NCBI RefSeq assembly: GCF_020099275.1
Contig: NZ_CP083646.1
Coordinates: forward strand, 868,001 to 932,000
DNA from: Corynebacterium falsenii
GTDB lineage: Bacteria; Actinomycetota; Actinomycetes; Mycobacteriales; Mycobacteriaceae
Length of the DNA: 64,000 bases
Direction: 5' to 3'
Both the position numbers and the translations under genes were made by a program. Positions 8,111 through 15,199 of the stretch are shown here, piece by piece. The notes beneath the pieces are model-generated. The model was not told the origin of the DNA. It did no database searches and was given only the letters and a program-made list of their open reading frames with translations. The number at the start of each line of letters is the position of its first letter. The stretch's first letter is position 1.

Positions 8111-9346
8111 TTACGGCCCCATGAGAAGCCCCCTTTCAAGGTCATACGTGAAGCGAGTACTCGCGAGCTCAATCGATAGATCTTCGTCAAGAATCATGGG
8201 GAGCTGGCCAGCGAGCCATCGAGAATGTTGCCATCCGTCGAGGCCGCCTTCTTCAAGAATCCGAATATCCTCGTCCCGAATGGACCAGCTAGGAAGCCGA
8301 ACTGTACATTGAGCGATCCTCTTCGCGATTGGGGGATCGATTTCCGCTAGGTCGTCGAGCGGAATGTCTGATAGCCCCTGAACGTGCGGCAAGGCAAACA
8401 CGCGCCCTTCGCGACGCTGTACAACGACTACTTCGACAGAGTCATCGGCATCGCGGACCTGCGCACATCCGAGTTGCTCATCTGCCGGTGCGAGTGCGGA
8501 CGACCAAGAGTCTAGATTTTTCATACTTGGTGGGGAAATAAGATAATGAGAAGCGCCAGAATGCTGTCGCTCAGTAAAAATCCGTTCCCTCTCCTCTGCA
8601 GCCGCGTACGCTTCCCGCCATGCTGGGGGGCTTTCGTGATTCGTATAGGTACTGCTCACCAGCCCTTCTACATCGTCGGGAATGGTGACGAGTCCTCCGT
8701 TGGCCTTCACATGGCGCTGCAGCGTAGCTGCAGTGCGCAAGAGAGGGAGCTTTCGATATACCGCCACAAGGCCGGGTTCGAAGTGCGGAGCTTCCCCGTC
8801 GAGGTCGGGGATGCTCGATCCGATGATGTCGAGGCGGGCCGTTTTATGGGTTTGCGAGCGTACCGCGTCAACATTTCGGTGTCGATGGAGCCTGCCGATA
8901 CGCTGAATCAAAAGATCTATCGGTGCAAGATCTGAAACCATGTAGTCGAAATCGAGATCTAGGCCCTGCTCGACAATTTGAGTGGAGATGACGATGAGCC
9001 GTTCGGGCCGTGCTGCAGTGTGCCGTCCCAGTAGTCGAACAAGATCAGATTCCCGGTCGAATCGGTGATCCGAGAGGAAGCGGGAATGCAGAAGAACCAC
9101 ATCTGCATCGTTGTGAGGTAACTGGGTCTTGACGTATTCGTAGAGTTCTTGAGCTCGTGAAACCGTATTGCAGATCGCGGCTACGCACCCGCCTGCAGCG
9201 CTGGCTTCGATGAGACGGGAAGCGGTCTCAGCAAATTCCTCGTCATGGAAGCAAACCTCGACCGTTCTAGCAGCATGGTGAGAATCATCTTGCGGAAAGA
9301 CTGTGGTCGGCTGTGCCTCTCTTACTGTCGTGATGCGTGGCTAACC
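8111..9346 (-). pseudogene. cas3: cas3, 3' fragment (helicase C-terminal part)
   Basis: This is the second part of cas3, cut off from its start by the IS at 9347-10804. Reading from the junction gives a Cas3-like sequence (PRITTVREAQ, then EVCFHDEEFAETASRLIEAS, then AAICNTVSRAQELYEYVK) and runs without a stop to 8111. It contains helicase motif VI (QRIGRLHRHR) and the C-terminal Cas3 domain. The GTG at 9100 is only the first start-like codon and not a natural start. The left target-duplication copy contributes an in-frame TAG (GGT TAG). No independent expression signal is visible. Confidence 0.93.
9339..9346. repeat. Left target-site duplication of the ISL3-family element
   Basis: GGCTAACC here and GGATAACC at 10805-10812 flank the IS directly. 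Eight bp is the usual duplication length for ISL3-family elements. The copies differ at one base. The right copy encodes Tyr in the cas3 frame (TAT), while the left copy would give TAG. The left copy therefore most likely mutated after insertion. Confidence 0.85.
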
Positions 9347-10804
9347 GGCTCTTCACGTTTCGGAGTGCGTAGTTGACCGCGGGGTGGGGTTCGGGGTGGC
9401 ACAACATATAGGGGTCCTGGCCGGTACAAGATGAGAGTTACGACGCTTCCATCCAACCGAACCAGGACCCTACTGTGCAGCCTACTACTGGCAACCTCGT
9501 CGCCGACACCATCTGCCGCACCGCCGAGATCGGCCTGACGATCACCGGTGCCGCCGACGCCGGAAACATCACCATCATCGACGCCACACCCGTGTCCGCG
9601 AGCAACACCTGCCCTGACTGCGCACAATCCGGGAAGCTTCGCGACCACGTCCTTCGTCGTCTCGTCGATCTGCCGGTGGTCGGGTTCCCGACCCGTCTGC
9701 ACGTCCGCGTGCCCCGCTTCACCTGTACGAATGCCTCCTGTGGCAGGAAGATCTTCCAGGCCACACTGAGCTGCGCCGATGACGGAGCGAAACTCACCCA
9801 CCGGGTGACCCGCTGGATCCTCCAGCGCCTCGCGGTCGACCGGATGAGCGTGTCTGCCACCGCCAAGGCACTCGGCGTGGGTTGGGAGCTGGTCAATCAG
9901 GTCGCCCTCGAGGCCTGCCGCAAGCTTGTCTACGACGACTCTCCGCATCTGGACGGGGTGCGCATCCTCGGGGTGGATGAGCACGTATGGAAACACACCC
10001 GAAAGTCAGGTCAGCCATCCAGTCTGGTGACCATCCTCGTCGACCTCACGCCCCTGGTCGACGGCCGTGGCCCTGCCCGACTGCTGGACATGCGCCCCGG
10101 CCGCAGTGCACAGGTGCTGCGCACCTGGCTGCAGGAACGCGATCCTGCTTTCCGGGAAAATGTGCAGGTGGTGACCATGGACGGCTTCACCGGTTACGCC
10201 TCAGCCGTCGATCAGATGCTCCCGGATGCCACCAAGGTCATGGACCCCTTCCACGTGGTGCATCTGGCAGCCGACAAACTCACCGGATGCCGGCAACGGC
10301 TCCAACGAGAGACCACCGGACACCGGGGCCGCAAGGACGATCCGCTGTACAAGCACCGTCGCACGCTACTGACCAGGACGGACTACCTCACCGAGCGGCA
10401 GAAGCAGCGCCTGGACATGCTGTGGGCCACCGATGACGAATACGTGGCCCTGGAGGTGACCTGGATGTTCTATCAGGACATGATTGCGGCTTACGGGCAT
10501 CCGCAGAAGTCGGAGGGCAAGAAGCTCATGAGCAGGGTGATCAACAGCATTCGTAAGGGCCTACCGAAGGGGCTGGAAGAGCTCGCGCAACTGGGTCGGA
10601 CATTGTGGCGTCGGCGTGAGGATGTCCTGGCGTACTTCGATATCGGGGCGTCCAACGGTCCGGTCGAGGCGATCAACGGACGGCTCGAGCATCTACGCGG
10701 GATTGCTCTGGGGTTCAGGAATCTCAACCACTACATCTTGCGGTCACTGATCCACTCCGGCCAGATACACAACCGGATCAACGCACTCTAAATCGTGAAG
10801 AGCC
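9347..10804 (+). mobile_element. ISL3-family insertion sequence inside cas3, 1458 bp
   Basis: Terminal inverted repeats begin GGCTCTTCACG at 9347 and, reversed, at 10804. They match at about 21 of the first 24 bases (9347-9370 and 10781-10804). An 8-bp, one-mismatch target duplication flanks the element. Size, end sequence, duplication length and a single 438-aa transposase fit the ISL3 family, close in size to corynebacterial IS31831-type elements. It lies antisense to cas3. Deleting 1466 bp (IS plus one duplication) joins the two cas3 pieces in frame. Confidence 0.96.
9475..10791 (+). CDS. ISL3-family transposase
   Basis: 438 aa, GTG start. An N-terminal zinc-finger region has two CxxC/CxxxxC groups (CPDCAQSG near residue 43; CTNASCGR near residue 83). 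A helix-turn-helix follows, then the DDE catalytic domain with Asp in ILGVDEHVWKHT, Asp in VTMDGFTGYAS, a DPFHVVHLA segment and the terminal Glu in GPVEAINGRLEHLRG. The frame is complete and undamaged, so the element may still be mobile. No strong ribosome site precedes the GTG. Confidence 0.95.
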   Translation: MQPTTGNLVADTICRTAEIGLTITGAADAGNITIIDATPVSASNTCPDCAQSGKLRDHVLRRLVDLPVVGFPTRLHVRVPRFTCTNASCGRKIFQATLSCADDGAKLTHRVTRWILQRLAVDRMSVSATAKALGVGWELVNQVALEACRKLVYDDSPHLDGVRILGVDEHVWKHTRKSGQPSSLVTILVDLTPLVDGRGPARLLDMRPGRSAQVLRTWLQERDPAFRENVQVVTMDGFTGYASAVDQMLPDATKVMDPFHVVHLAADKLTGCRQRLQRETTGHRGRKDDPLYKHRRTLLTRTDYLTERQKQRLDMLWATDDEYVALEVTWMFYQDMIAAYGHPQKSEGKKLMSRVINSIRKGLPKGLEELAQLGRTLWRRREDVLAYFDIGASNGPVEAINGRLEHLRGIALGFRNLNHYILRSLIHSGQIHNRINAL

Positions 10805-12351
10805 GGATAACCGTGCTCAGGCGTGGAAATTGCAGCCAGGCCTTTTTTCGCTGCCGTGCCACTGAGCACTCCTTTTGAATAGGCAGCACAAAGCTCATTT
10901 CGCTTGGCGGCCGGCAGAGTTGCGGACAGTGCAATGACGGGTACACCGTAGGTTCCGAGCCATTCGAGCATCCGATTGAGATAAACACTCATCCAGTGAT
11001 CGGCTGCGTGAATTTCATCGAGAATTACAACTTTGCCGACAAGGCCGAGATGACGGAGCACTATGTGCTTTGAGCTCAGAGCACCAAAGAGCAACTGGTC
11101 AATGGTTCCAACCGTGATGCTTGCAAGCAACGATGTCTTCCGTCCTCGGAACCATTGTGGAGCTTCCGGCGTGGAGGAAAGATCCCCGGTATCAGACGGC
11201 TCTTCATCGTAGATTTCACTGGGGAGAGTGTGCCGAGGTCCCCACGTGAAGATTGACTCAAAATCTGAGTTAAATTGGGCTCTTCCGTGAGCGAGAATGA
11301 AGGAGGGTGCTGGATTGCCGGATGGAGACGATTCCAGCCACTTCTTCACTCGATTGAACATTGCATCAGATGTCACTCGCGTGGGCTGAGCAAAGAAGAT
11401 CCCCGATTTTCCAAACGTCAACGCGAGATTTTCAGCCATTGCGAGGGCTGCCTCGGTTTTCCCGCTGCCCGTCTCGCTTTCGAGGATGTGCAGGCTCGGG
11501 GCAGTTGTGCTTTGGGATACATCGATGGCAGCTGCCTGTAGCGCATTCGCGGACGAACCGGTGGGGAGACCGAATCGTGATGCGAATGCCTCCGGGGTGA
11601 CCGAGCTCGGGCTCCACTGATGGCCCAGGTTGATCAGTGTGAGTGCACGTTCGAGTCGATCGATTTCGAGGTCATCCGCATCGTACGGAAAATAATCTTC
11701 GTTCGAGGCCACCCAGTCAGCGGTGATGAGGATACCGGTGAGCAGAATCCAATGCTGAGGTTTCCACTCCAAGGTCGCGAACTGTTGGGCAATCTCGGCG
11801 GTAATGTCGTACCTTTCAGCGATCTCGTCGAGGAAGTCGAATCGCGCTTGACGCCACGTAGCGGGTTCCAGGCGTAATTCCGATCGAGCAACCCTGACGC
11901 TGTCGTCCGTGGGGAACACGCCATGGTGACCGCCGAGAATATATTTCCATCCTCGGCGCGCGTCGCGCGTGAGTTTCGTAGAACCGCGTTGTTCCATCCA
12001 TTCCCAAAAACTGAGAAAGCTCACAAGTGAATGCGGAGCGTTTCGCATCGAGGTCCGGTTAACCGTCATGGGAAACCTGGTGGAATCCAGTCGGGCTGCT
12101 GGCTCCGGAGCTTTGGCTTGGAAATAGGGGCTGATCTTTCCAAGGTCATGAACCGCGGCCATTGTTGTAAGTAACAAGGAGAGATCTACGTTCCCCAAGT
12201 CCTCCTGCAGGTCTTCGAGTACCGATGGGGGAAGTAGAAGCTGTGCGACATGCGTGATCACGTCAGCTGCATCCCTACTGTGCTGGGCAACAGAGAGTGT
12301 TTGCCCGTCGCTTCGGGAGTACTTCGCCCAGAAGAGGGTGCTGTTGGTCAT
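10805..12351 (-). pseudogene. cas3: cas3, 5' fragment (HD nuclease and helicase N-terminal part)
   Basis: 515 codons of Cas3 before the IS. The reading frame then runs on into IS sequence and stops at 10744. The HD nuclease domain is visible (VAQHSRDAADV, VHDLGKISPYFQAK, GGHHGVFPT). The helicase part shows Walker A (SETGSGKTEAALA), the DEIH box (VVILDEIHAADHWM) and SAT (ALSATLPAAKR). Motif VI is lost to the other fragment, so neither piece can make an active helicase-nuclease. Joined precisely, the gene would code for 924 aa, normal for Cas3e. Recruitment of this fragment to Cascade is unlikely but not excluded. The ATG at 12351 has GAAGGGCGG before it. Confidence 0.95.
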
Positions 12352-12370
12352 GACCCGCCCTTCAGTGAAT

Positions 12371-12387
12371 AGTTAAATTTTAGATTT
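12371..12387 (+). promoter_or_regulatory. cas3 promoter region with crRNA-like guide target
   Basis: On the minus strand a -10 box TAAAAT (12382-12377) stands 25 bp before the cas3 ATG, with a weak -35 TTGAGT about 19 bp further upstream. The plus-strand bases 12371-12387 begin AGTTAAATTTT, the same as positions 1-11 of the upstream mini-CRISPR spacer. Position 12 differs and positions 13-17 (GATTT) match again. The flank 5' of this protospacer is AAT. Cascade bound here would cover the -10 box. Confidence 0.7.
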
Positions 12388-12474
12388 ATGTCCCACAGCT
12401 TACTCAAGCTAGTTTCGCTCCGCAAGGCTTTTGTTGTTCTATGCCGTCCGGGGCCCGCCTGGCTGTGGACTGAA

Positions 12475-12483
12475 TTATCCACA
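12475..12483 (+). promoter_or_regulatory. Isolated DnaA-box consensus
   Basis: TTATCCACA matches the bacterial DnaA-box consensus exactly and lies between cas3 and the crRNA-like unit. Together with the preceding TGTGGACTGAA it forms an imperfect inverted repeat. A single box may be chance. Confidence 0.3.
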
Positions 12484-12525
12484 TCCCGGTGGACAACGCC
12501 TTTGGAGTTACGGATGTATATAGAA

Positions 12526-12558
12526 AGCAGGTGAGAGGGATAGTCCCTCTCACCTGCT
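12526..12558 (-). terminator. Intrinsic terminator of the crRNA-like RNA
   Basis: A perfect 15-bp stem (arms 12526-12540 and 12544-12558) with a 3-nt loop, followed on the minus strand by TTTCTATAT. It ends the mini-CRISPR transcript before the cas3 promoter, making the unit separate from cas3. Confidence 0.85.
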
Positions 12559-12583
12559 AAAACCCCGCGTATGCGGGGAACAC
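12556..12583 (-). repeat. Degenerate CRISPR repeat 2 of the mini-CRISPR
   Basis: 19 of 28 bases match the array repeat. The minus strand starts GTGTTCCCCGC and has a perfect 6-bp stem with GCGGGG. The handle end has decayed (TTTTAGC in place of ATGATCC), which is tolerable because the last repeat need not supply a 5' handle. Confidence 0.8.
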
Positions 12584-12604
12584 TCAAAATCGAAAATTTA
12601 ACTG

Positions 12605-12632
12605 GGATCATCCCTGCTTTCGCAAGGAGCTT
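12605..12632 (-). repeat. Degenerate CRISPR repeat 1 of the mini-CRISPR
   Basis: 20 of 28 bases match the array repeat. The stem sequence has changed on both arms yet still pairs (one G-U), and the 10 bases GGATCATCCC on the plus strand, which encode the crRNA handle, are unchanged. This pattern suggests selection for processing by Cas6e rather than simple decay. Confidence 0.8.
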
Positions 12633-12648
12633 GCTCCCAGTGACAATC

Positions 12649-12654
12649 AGTATA
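12649..12654 (-). promoter_or_regulatory. Probable -10 box of the crRNA-like RNA
   Basis: TATACT on the minus strand, about 17 nt before repeat 1, predicts a transcription start near 12642. The -35 region (around TTTCGA) is weak, which is common in corynebacteria. Confidence 0.5.
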
Positions 12655-12718
12655 TTCCCCCTAAGTCACCTCGAAAGGGGTGCCGTCCATACCTGTGCAA
12701 CCCCTGCGTGACCCCCAC

Positions 12719-13624
12719 CTACCCCTCGAACCGCACCACGCTCGTCACCGACCCGATCCCATCAATCCCCACGGTCACCTCGTCGCCATCGGCCAGGTAC
12801 CGCGGCGGCTTCATCCCGTGCCCCACACCCTCGGGCGTGCCGGTCATGATCACGTCGCCAGCGTGCAGCGGCGTGAATGTCTGGATGTAGTCCACCAATT
12901 CCTGCGGCTTAAACACCAGGTCAGCAAGGCTGTGTTCCTGCCGCAGCTCCCCGTTGACCCACGTGCGCAGCACACTCCCCTCCGCCACGGGATCCAGCTC
13001 GTCGGCCGTCACCATCCACGGCCCCAGCGCAGAGGACGCCACCACGTTCTTCCCCTGCATCCACTGCTGCGTGCGGTACTGCCAGTCCCGCTGCGAGCAA
13101 TCATTCGCCACCGTGTACCCTGCGATCCGCCCGCCGTTGCCCATGATGATCGCCAGCTCGCCCTCGTAATCCACCTGCTCCGCCATCGCCGCCGGCACCT
13201 CCACCGCGGCAAACGGCCTGGCCAGCGTATCGGGGAACTTCGTAAACAGCGTCGGGTGATCCGGAATCGGGTGCCCCATTTCCTCGATATGCTCGCGGTA
13301 GTTCAGGCCCACGCAGAAGATCTTTTGGGTCGACGCCACCATGCGCCCACCCATCCCACCGGCAGCGGTCGCCTCCGGCGCCGCTGCCGGCGGAAGCAGG
13401 TCCTCCACCGCGAAGGTCACCTCCGGCAAGGCGTACAGGTCGACCCCGCCGCCATCGACCCCGCCGCCATCAACCCCGCCGCCAGCGTATGCGCCGCCTC
13501 CGGGCAGGATCCGCCCCGTGCACCGCGAACCAGGGCGGACTGAATCCCCCGAATGATCGATGGCGATGGGGATGGGTTGGGCGTCGGGCTGAGAACCGGG
13601 AATGGATAGGCGACCGAACTTCAT
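12719..13624 (-). CDS. Fumarylacetoacetate hydrolase family protein
   Basis: 301 aa from the ATG at 13624, preferred over the upstream ATG at 13654 because MKFGRLS is the usual family start and GGGAG lies upstream. FAH-family enzymes hydrolyse or isomerise beta-diketo acids in aromatic and amino-acid catabolism, or act as acylpyruvases. The core is complete: CVGLNYREHIEEMG, the metal-ligand region VDYEGELAIIMG, and the closing TGTPEGVGHGMKPPRYLADG. An inserted low-complexity stretch of GGGVD units sits in the N-terminal domain, coded by three 15-bp repeats near 13441-13487. The exact substrate cannot be told. Confidence 0.9.
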   Translation of the reverse strand: MKFGRLSIPGSQPDAQPIPIAIDHSGDSVRPGSRCTGRILPGGGAYAGGGVDGGGVDGGGVDLYALPEVTFAVEDLLPPAAAPEATAAGGMGGRMVASTQKIFCVGLNYREHIEEMGHPIPDHPTLFTKFPDTLARPFAAVEVPAAMAEQVDYEGELAIIMGNGGRIAGYTVANDCSQRDWQYRTQQWMQGKNVVASSALGPWMVTADELDPVAEGSVLRTWVNGELRQEHSLADLVFKPQELVDYIQTFTPLHAGDVIMTGTPEGVGHGMKPPRYLADGDEVTVGIDGIGSVTSVVRFEG

Positions 13625-13678
13625 AGTGGAAAACTCCCTTGCACAAAGACCCACCGGGGTGCGCGTGACATAGATGCG

Positions 13679-13684
13679 TAAAAT
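13679..13684 (+). promoter_or_regulatory. -10 box for leaderless cysS transcript
   Basis: TAAAAT ends 8 nt before the GTG start of cysS and there is no ribosome site between them. The transcript probably begins at or next to the GTG. The divergent FAH gene starts only 68 bp away, so the two promoters share this interval. Confidence 0.55.
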
Positions 13685-13692
13685 AGATAAAT

Positions 13693-15123
13693 GTGACTCT
13701 GCGAATTTACGATACCGCGCGCCGGACCCTCCGAGACTTCGAACCCATCAGGGAAGGCCACGCATCGATCTATTTGTGTGGCGCCACCGTGCAGTCGATT
13801 CCGCACATCGGGCATGTTCGCTCCGGTGTGGCGTTTGACATCCTGCGCAACTGGCTGGAGGCCAAGGGGTTGGACGTTGCGTTTGTCCGCAACGTCACCG
13901 ACATTGACGACAAAATCCTCACCAAGGCCGCCGAAAACGACCGCCCCTGGTGGGAATGGGCCGCCACCCACGAGCGCGCCTTCACCTGGGCGTACGACCA
14001 GCTGGGCGTGACCCCGCCCTCCATCGAGCCACGCGCGACCGGACACATCCCGCAGATGATCGAGTACATGCAGCGCATCATCGACAACGGCCACGGATAC
14101 GCCGCCGAGGGCAACGTGTACGCCCAGCCCGCCACCATCGAGGACTACGGCTTCATCTCCGGCCAGCGCCTCGACGAGATGGACCAGGGCGAATCCGCAG
14201 GCAAGGGCAAGCGCGACCCGCGCGACTTCACCATGTGGAAGGCCGCCAAGCCCGGCGAGCCCTCGTGGGATACGCCGTGGGGGCCGGGCCGGCCGGGCTG
14301 GCACATCGAGTGCTCTGCGATGGCCACGAACTACCTCGGCAGCGAGTTCGACATCCACTGCGGCGGCCTAGATCTGCAGTTCCCGCACCACGAGAACGAG
14401 GCCGCGCAGGCCCGCGCCGCCGGTGACGGCTTCGCCCGCTACTGGATGCACAACGGCTGGGTGACGATGAGCGGCGAGAAGATGAGCAAGTCGCTGGGCA
14501 ACGTGCTGTCCATCCCGAACGTGCTCAAGCTCGTGCGCCCGGTGGAGCTGCGCTACTACCTGGGCAGCGCGCACTACCGCTCCATGCTGGAGTACTCGGA
14601 AACCGCGCTGGGCGAGGCCGCCGCGGGATACCGTCGCATCGAAAAGTTCCTGCTGCGTGTTGCTTCTGTTGTTGGGGTCGACGCCACCTCAGCCCCAGAG
14701 GCCTTGCCTGTCGGTGAGGTGACGGACGAATTCGCGGCGAAGATGGATGAGGATTTGGCGGTGCCGCAGTGCCTGGCCATCATCCACGAGACCGTGCGCG
14801 AAGGCAATAAGCTGCTGGATGCGAAGAAGCCGGACGTGGAACGGCTGAAGGAGATCGCCGGTTCCGTGCGCGCCATGACGGCGGTGCTGGGCGTGGATCC
14901 GCTGTCTGACGTGTGGCTGGATTCCACCATTGCCGCGGCCGGTGGGTCGGCAGCTGCGATGGGTGCGCTCGATGTGCTGGTGCGCTCCGAGCTGGAGCGC
15001 CGCGCGCAGGCCCGGGCGGAGAAGAACTGGGCGGTGGCGGACGAGGTGCGCGATCGCCTGGCCGAGGCCGGCATTGAGGTCACGGACACCGCCGACGGCG
15101 CGAAGTGGGCGCTGAAGGACTAG
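13693..15123 (+). CDS. cysS: Cysteinyl-tRNA synthetase
   Basis: 476 aa, GTG start. It charges tRNA-Cys with cysteine in the cytoplasm. Class I signatures are visible: the HIGH motif as PHIGHVRS (near residue 37), KMSKS in [10 protein letters not shown] (near residue 264), zinc-ligand region CGATVQS near residue 29, and WHIECSAMA. The NVTDIDDKI segment and full length identify CysS rather than the shorter mycothiol ligase MshC. In corynebacteria cysS commonly precedes rlmB. Here an MFS gene on the other strand lies between them. Confidence 0.95.
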   Translation: MTLRIYDTARRTLRDFEPIREGHASIYLCGATVQSIPHIGHVRSGVAFDILRNWLEAKGLDVAFVRNVTDIDDKILTKAAENDRPWWEWAATHERAFTWAYDQLGVTPPSIEPRATGHIPQMIEYMQRIIDNGHGYAAEGNVYAQPATIEDYGFISGQRLDEMDQGESAGKGKRDPRDFTMWKAAKPGEPSWDTPWGPGRPGWHIECSAMATNYLGSEFDIHCGGLDLQFPHHENEAAQARAAGDGFARYWMHNGWVTMSGEKMSKSLGNVLSIPNVLKLVRPVELRYYLGSAHYRSMLEYSETALGEAAAGYRRIEKFLLRVASVVGVDATSAPEALPVGEVTDEFAAKMDEDLAVPQCLAIIHETVREGNKLLDAKKPDVERLKEIAGSVRAMTAVLGVDPLSDVWLDSTIAAAGGSAAAMGALDVLVRSELERRAQARAEKNWAVADEVRDRLAEAGIEVTDTADGAKWALKD

Positions 15124-15153
15124 CTGCTAGCTGGCGGTCGTTCAGCCCGCGCT

Positions 15154-15188
15154 TGTACGATCTGTACGAACTTCAATCAGCTGTACGA
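15154..15188 (+). repeat. Three TGTACGA direct repeats
   Basis: TGTACGA occurs at 15154, 15163 and 15182 in the 76-bp convergent gap between cysS and the MFS gene. No terminator hairpin is evident there. Meaning unknown. Confidence 0.4.
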
Positions 15189-15199
15189 ACTCCAGCCGC

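Larger units (their letters stand above)
12522..12642 (-). ncRNA. Mini-CRISPR, crRNA-like guide RNA (CreR-type candidate)
   Basis: A self-contained unit of roughly 120 nt transcribed towards cas3. In order on the minus strand: -10 TATACT (12654-12649), degenerate repeat 1 (12632-12605), 21-nt spacer (12604-12584), degenerate repeat 2 (12583-12556), intrinsic terminator (12558-12526). Both repeats match the array repeat at only 19-20 of 28 bases but keep the Cas6e hairpin: repeat 1 as CCTTGC/GCAGGG with a GAAA loop through paired changes, repeat 2 as CCCCGC/GCGGGG with an ATAC loop. Repeat 1 keeps the exact handle ATGATCC. The spacer (AGTTAAATTTT, then CGATTTTGA) matches the cas3 promoter. Known CreA/CreR RNAs of other systems use this design to direct Cascade to repress cas or toxin genes. 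Function here is inferred. Confidence 0.75.

Noticed and set aside
9322..9996. 224-aa open frame antisense to the transposase
   Set aside because: Shadow frame of a high-GC coding region crossing the IS end. No family features.
12348..12611. 87-aa open frame over the mini-CRISPR and the cas3 promoter
   Set aside because: It reads through two RNA hairpins, a terminator and a promoter. Composition is not protein-like and there is no ribosome site. The non-coding reading explains the structure.
12556..12632. Reading the mini-CRISPR as a plain remnant of an old array
   Set aside because: Paired stem changes, an exact handle, a short 21-nt spacer matching the adjacent cas3 promoter, and its own promoter and terminator are not expected from decay.
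12352..12720. CreT-like toxin RNA next to the guide
   Set aside because: I found no second small transcription unit with a mini-ORF and ribosome site here, so an addiction module is not supported.
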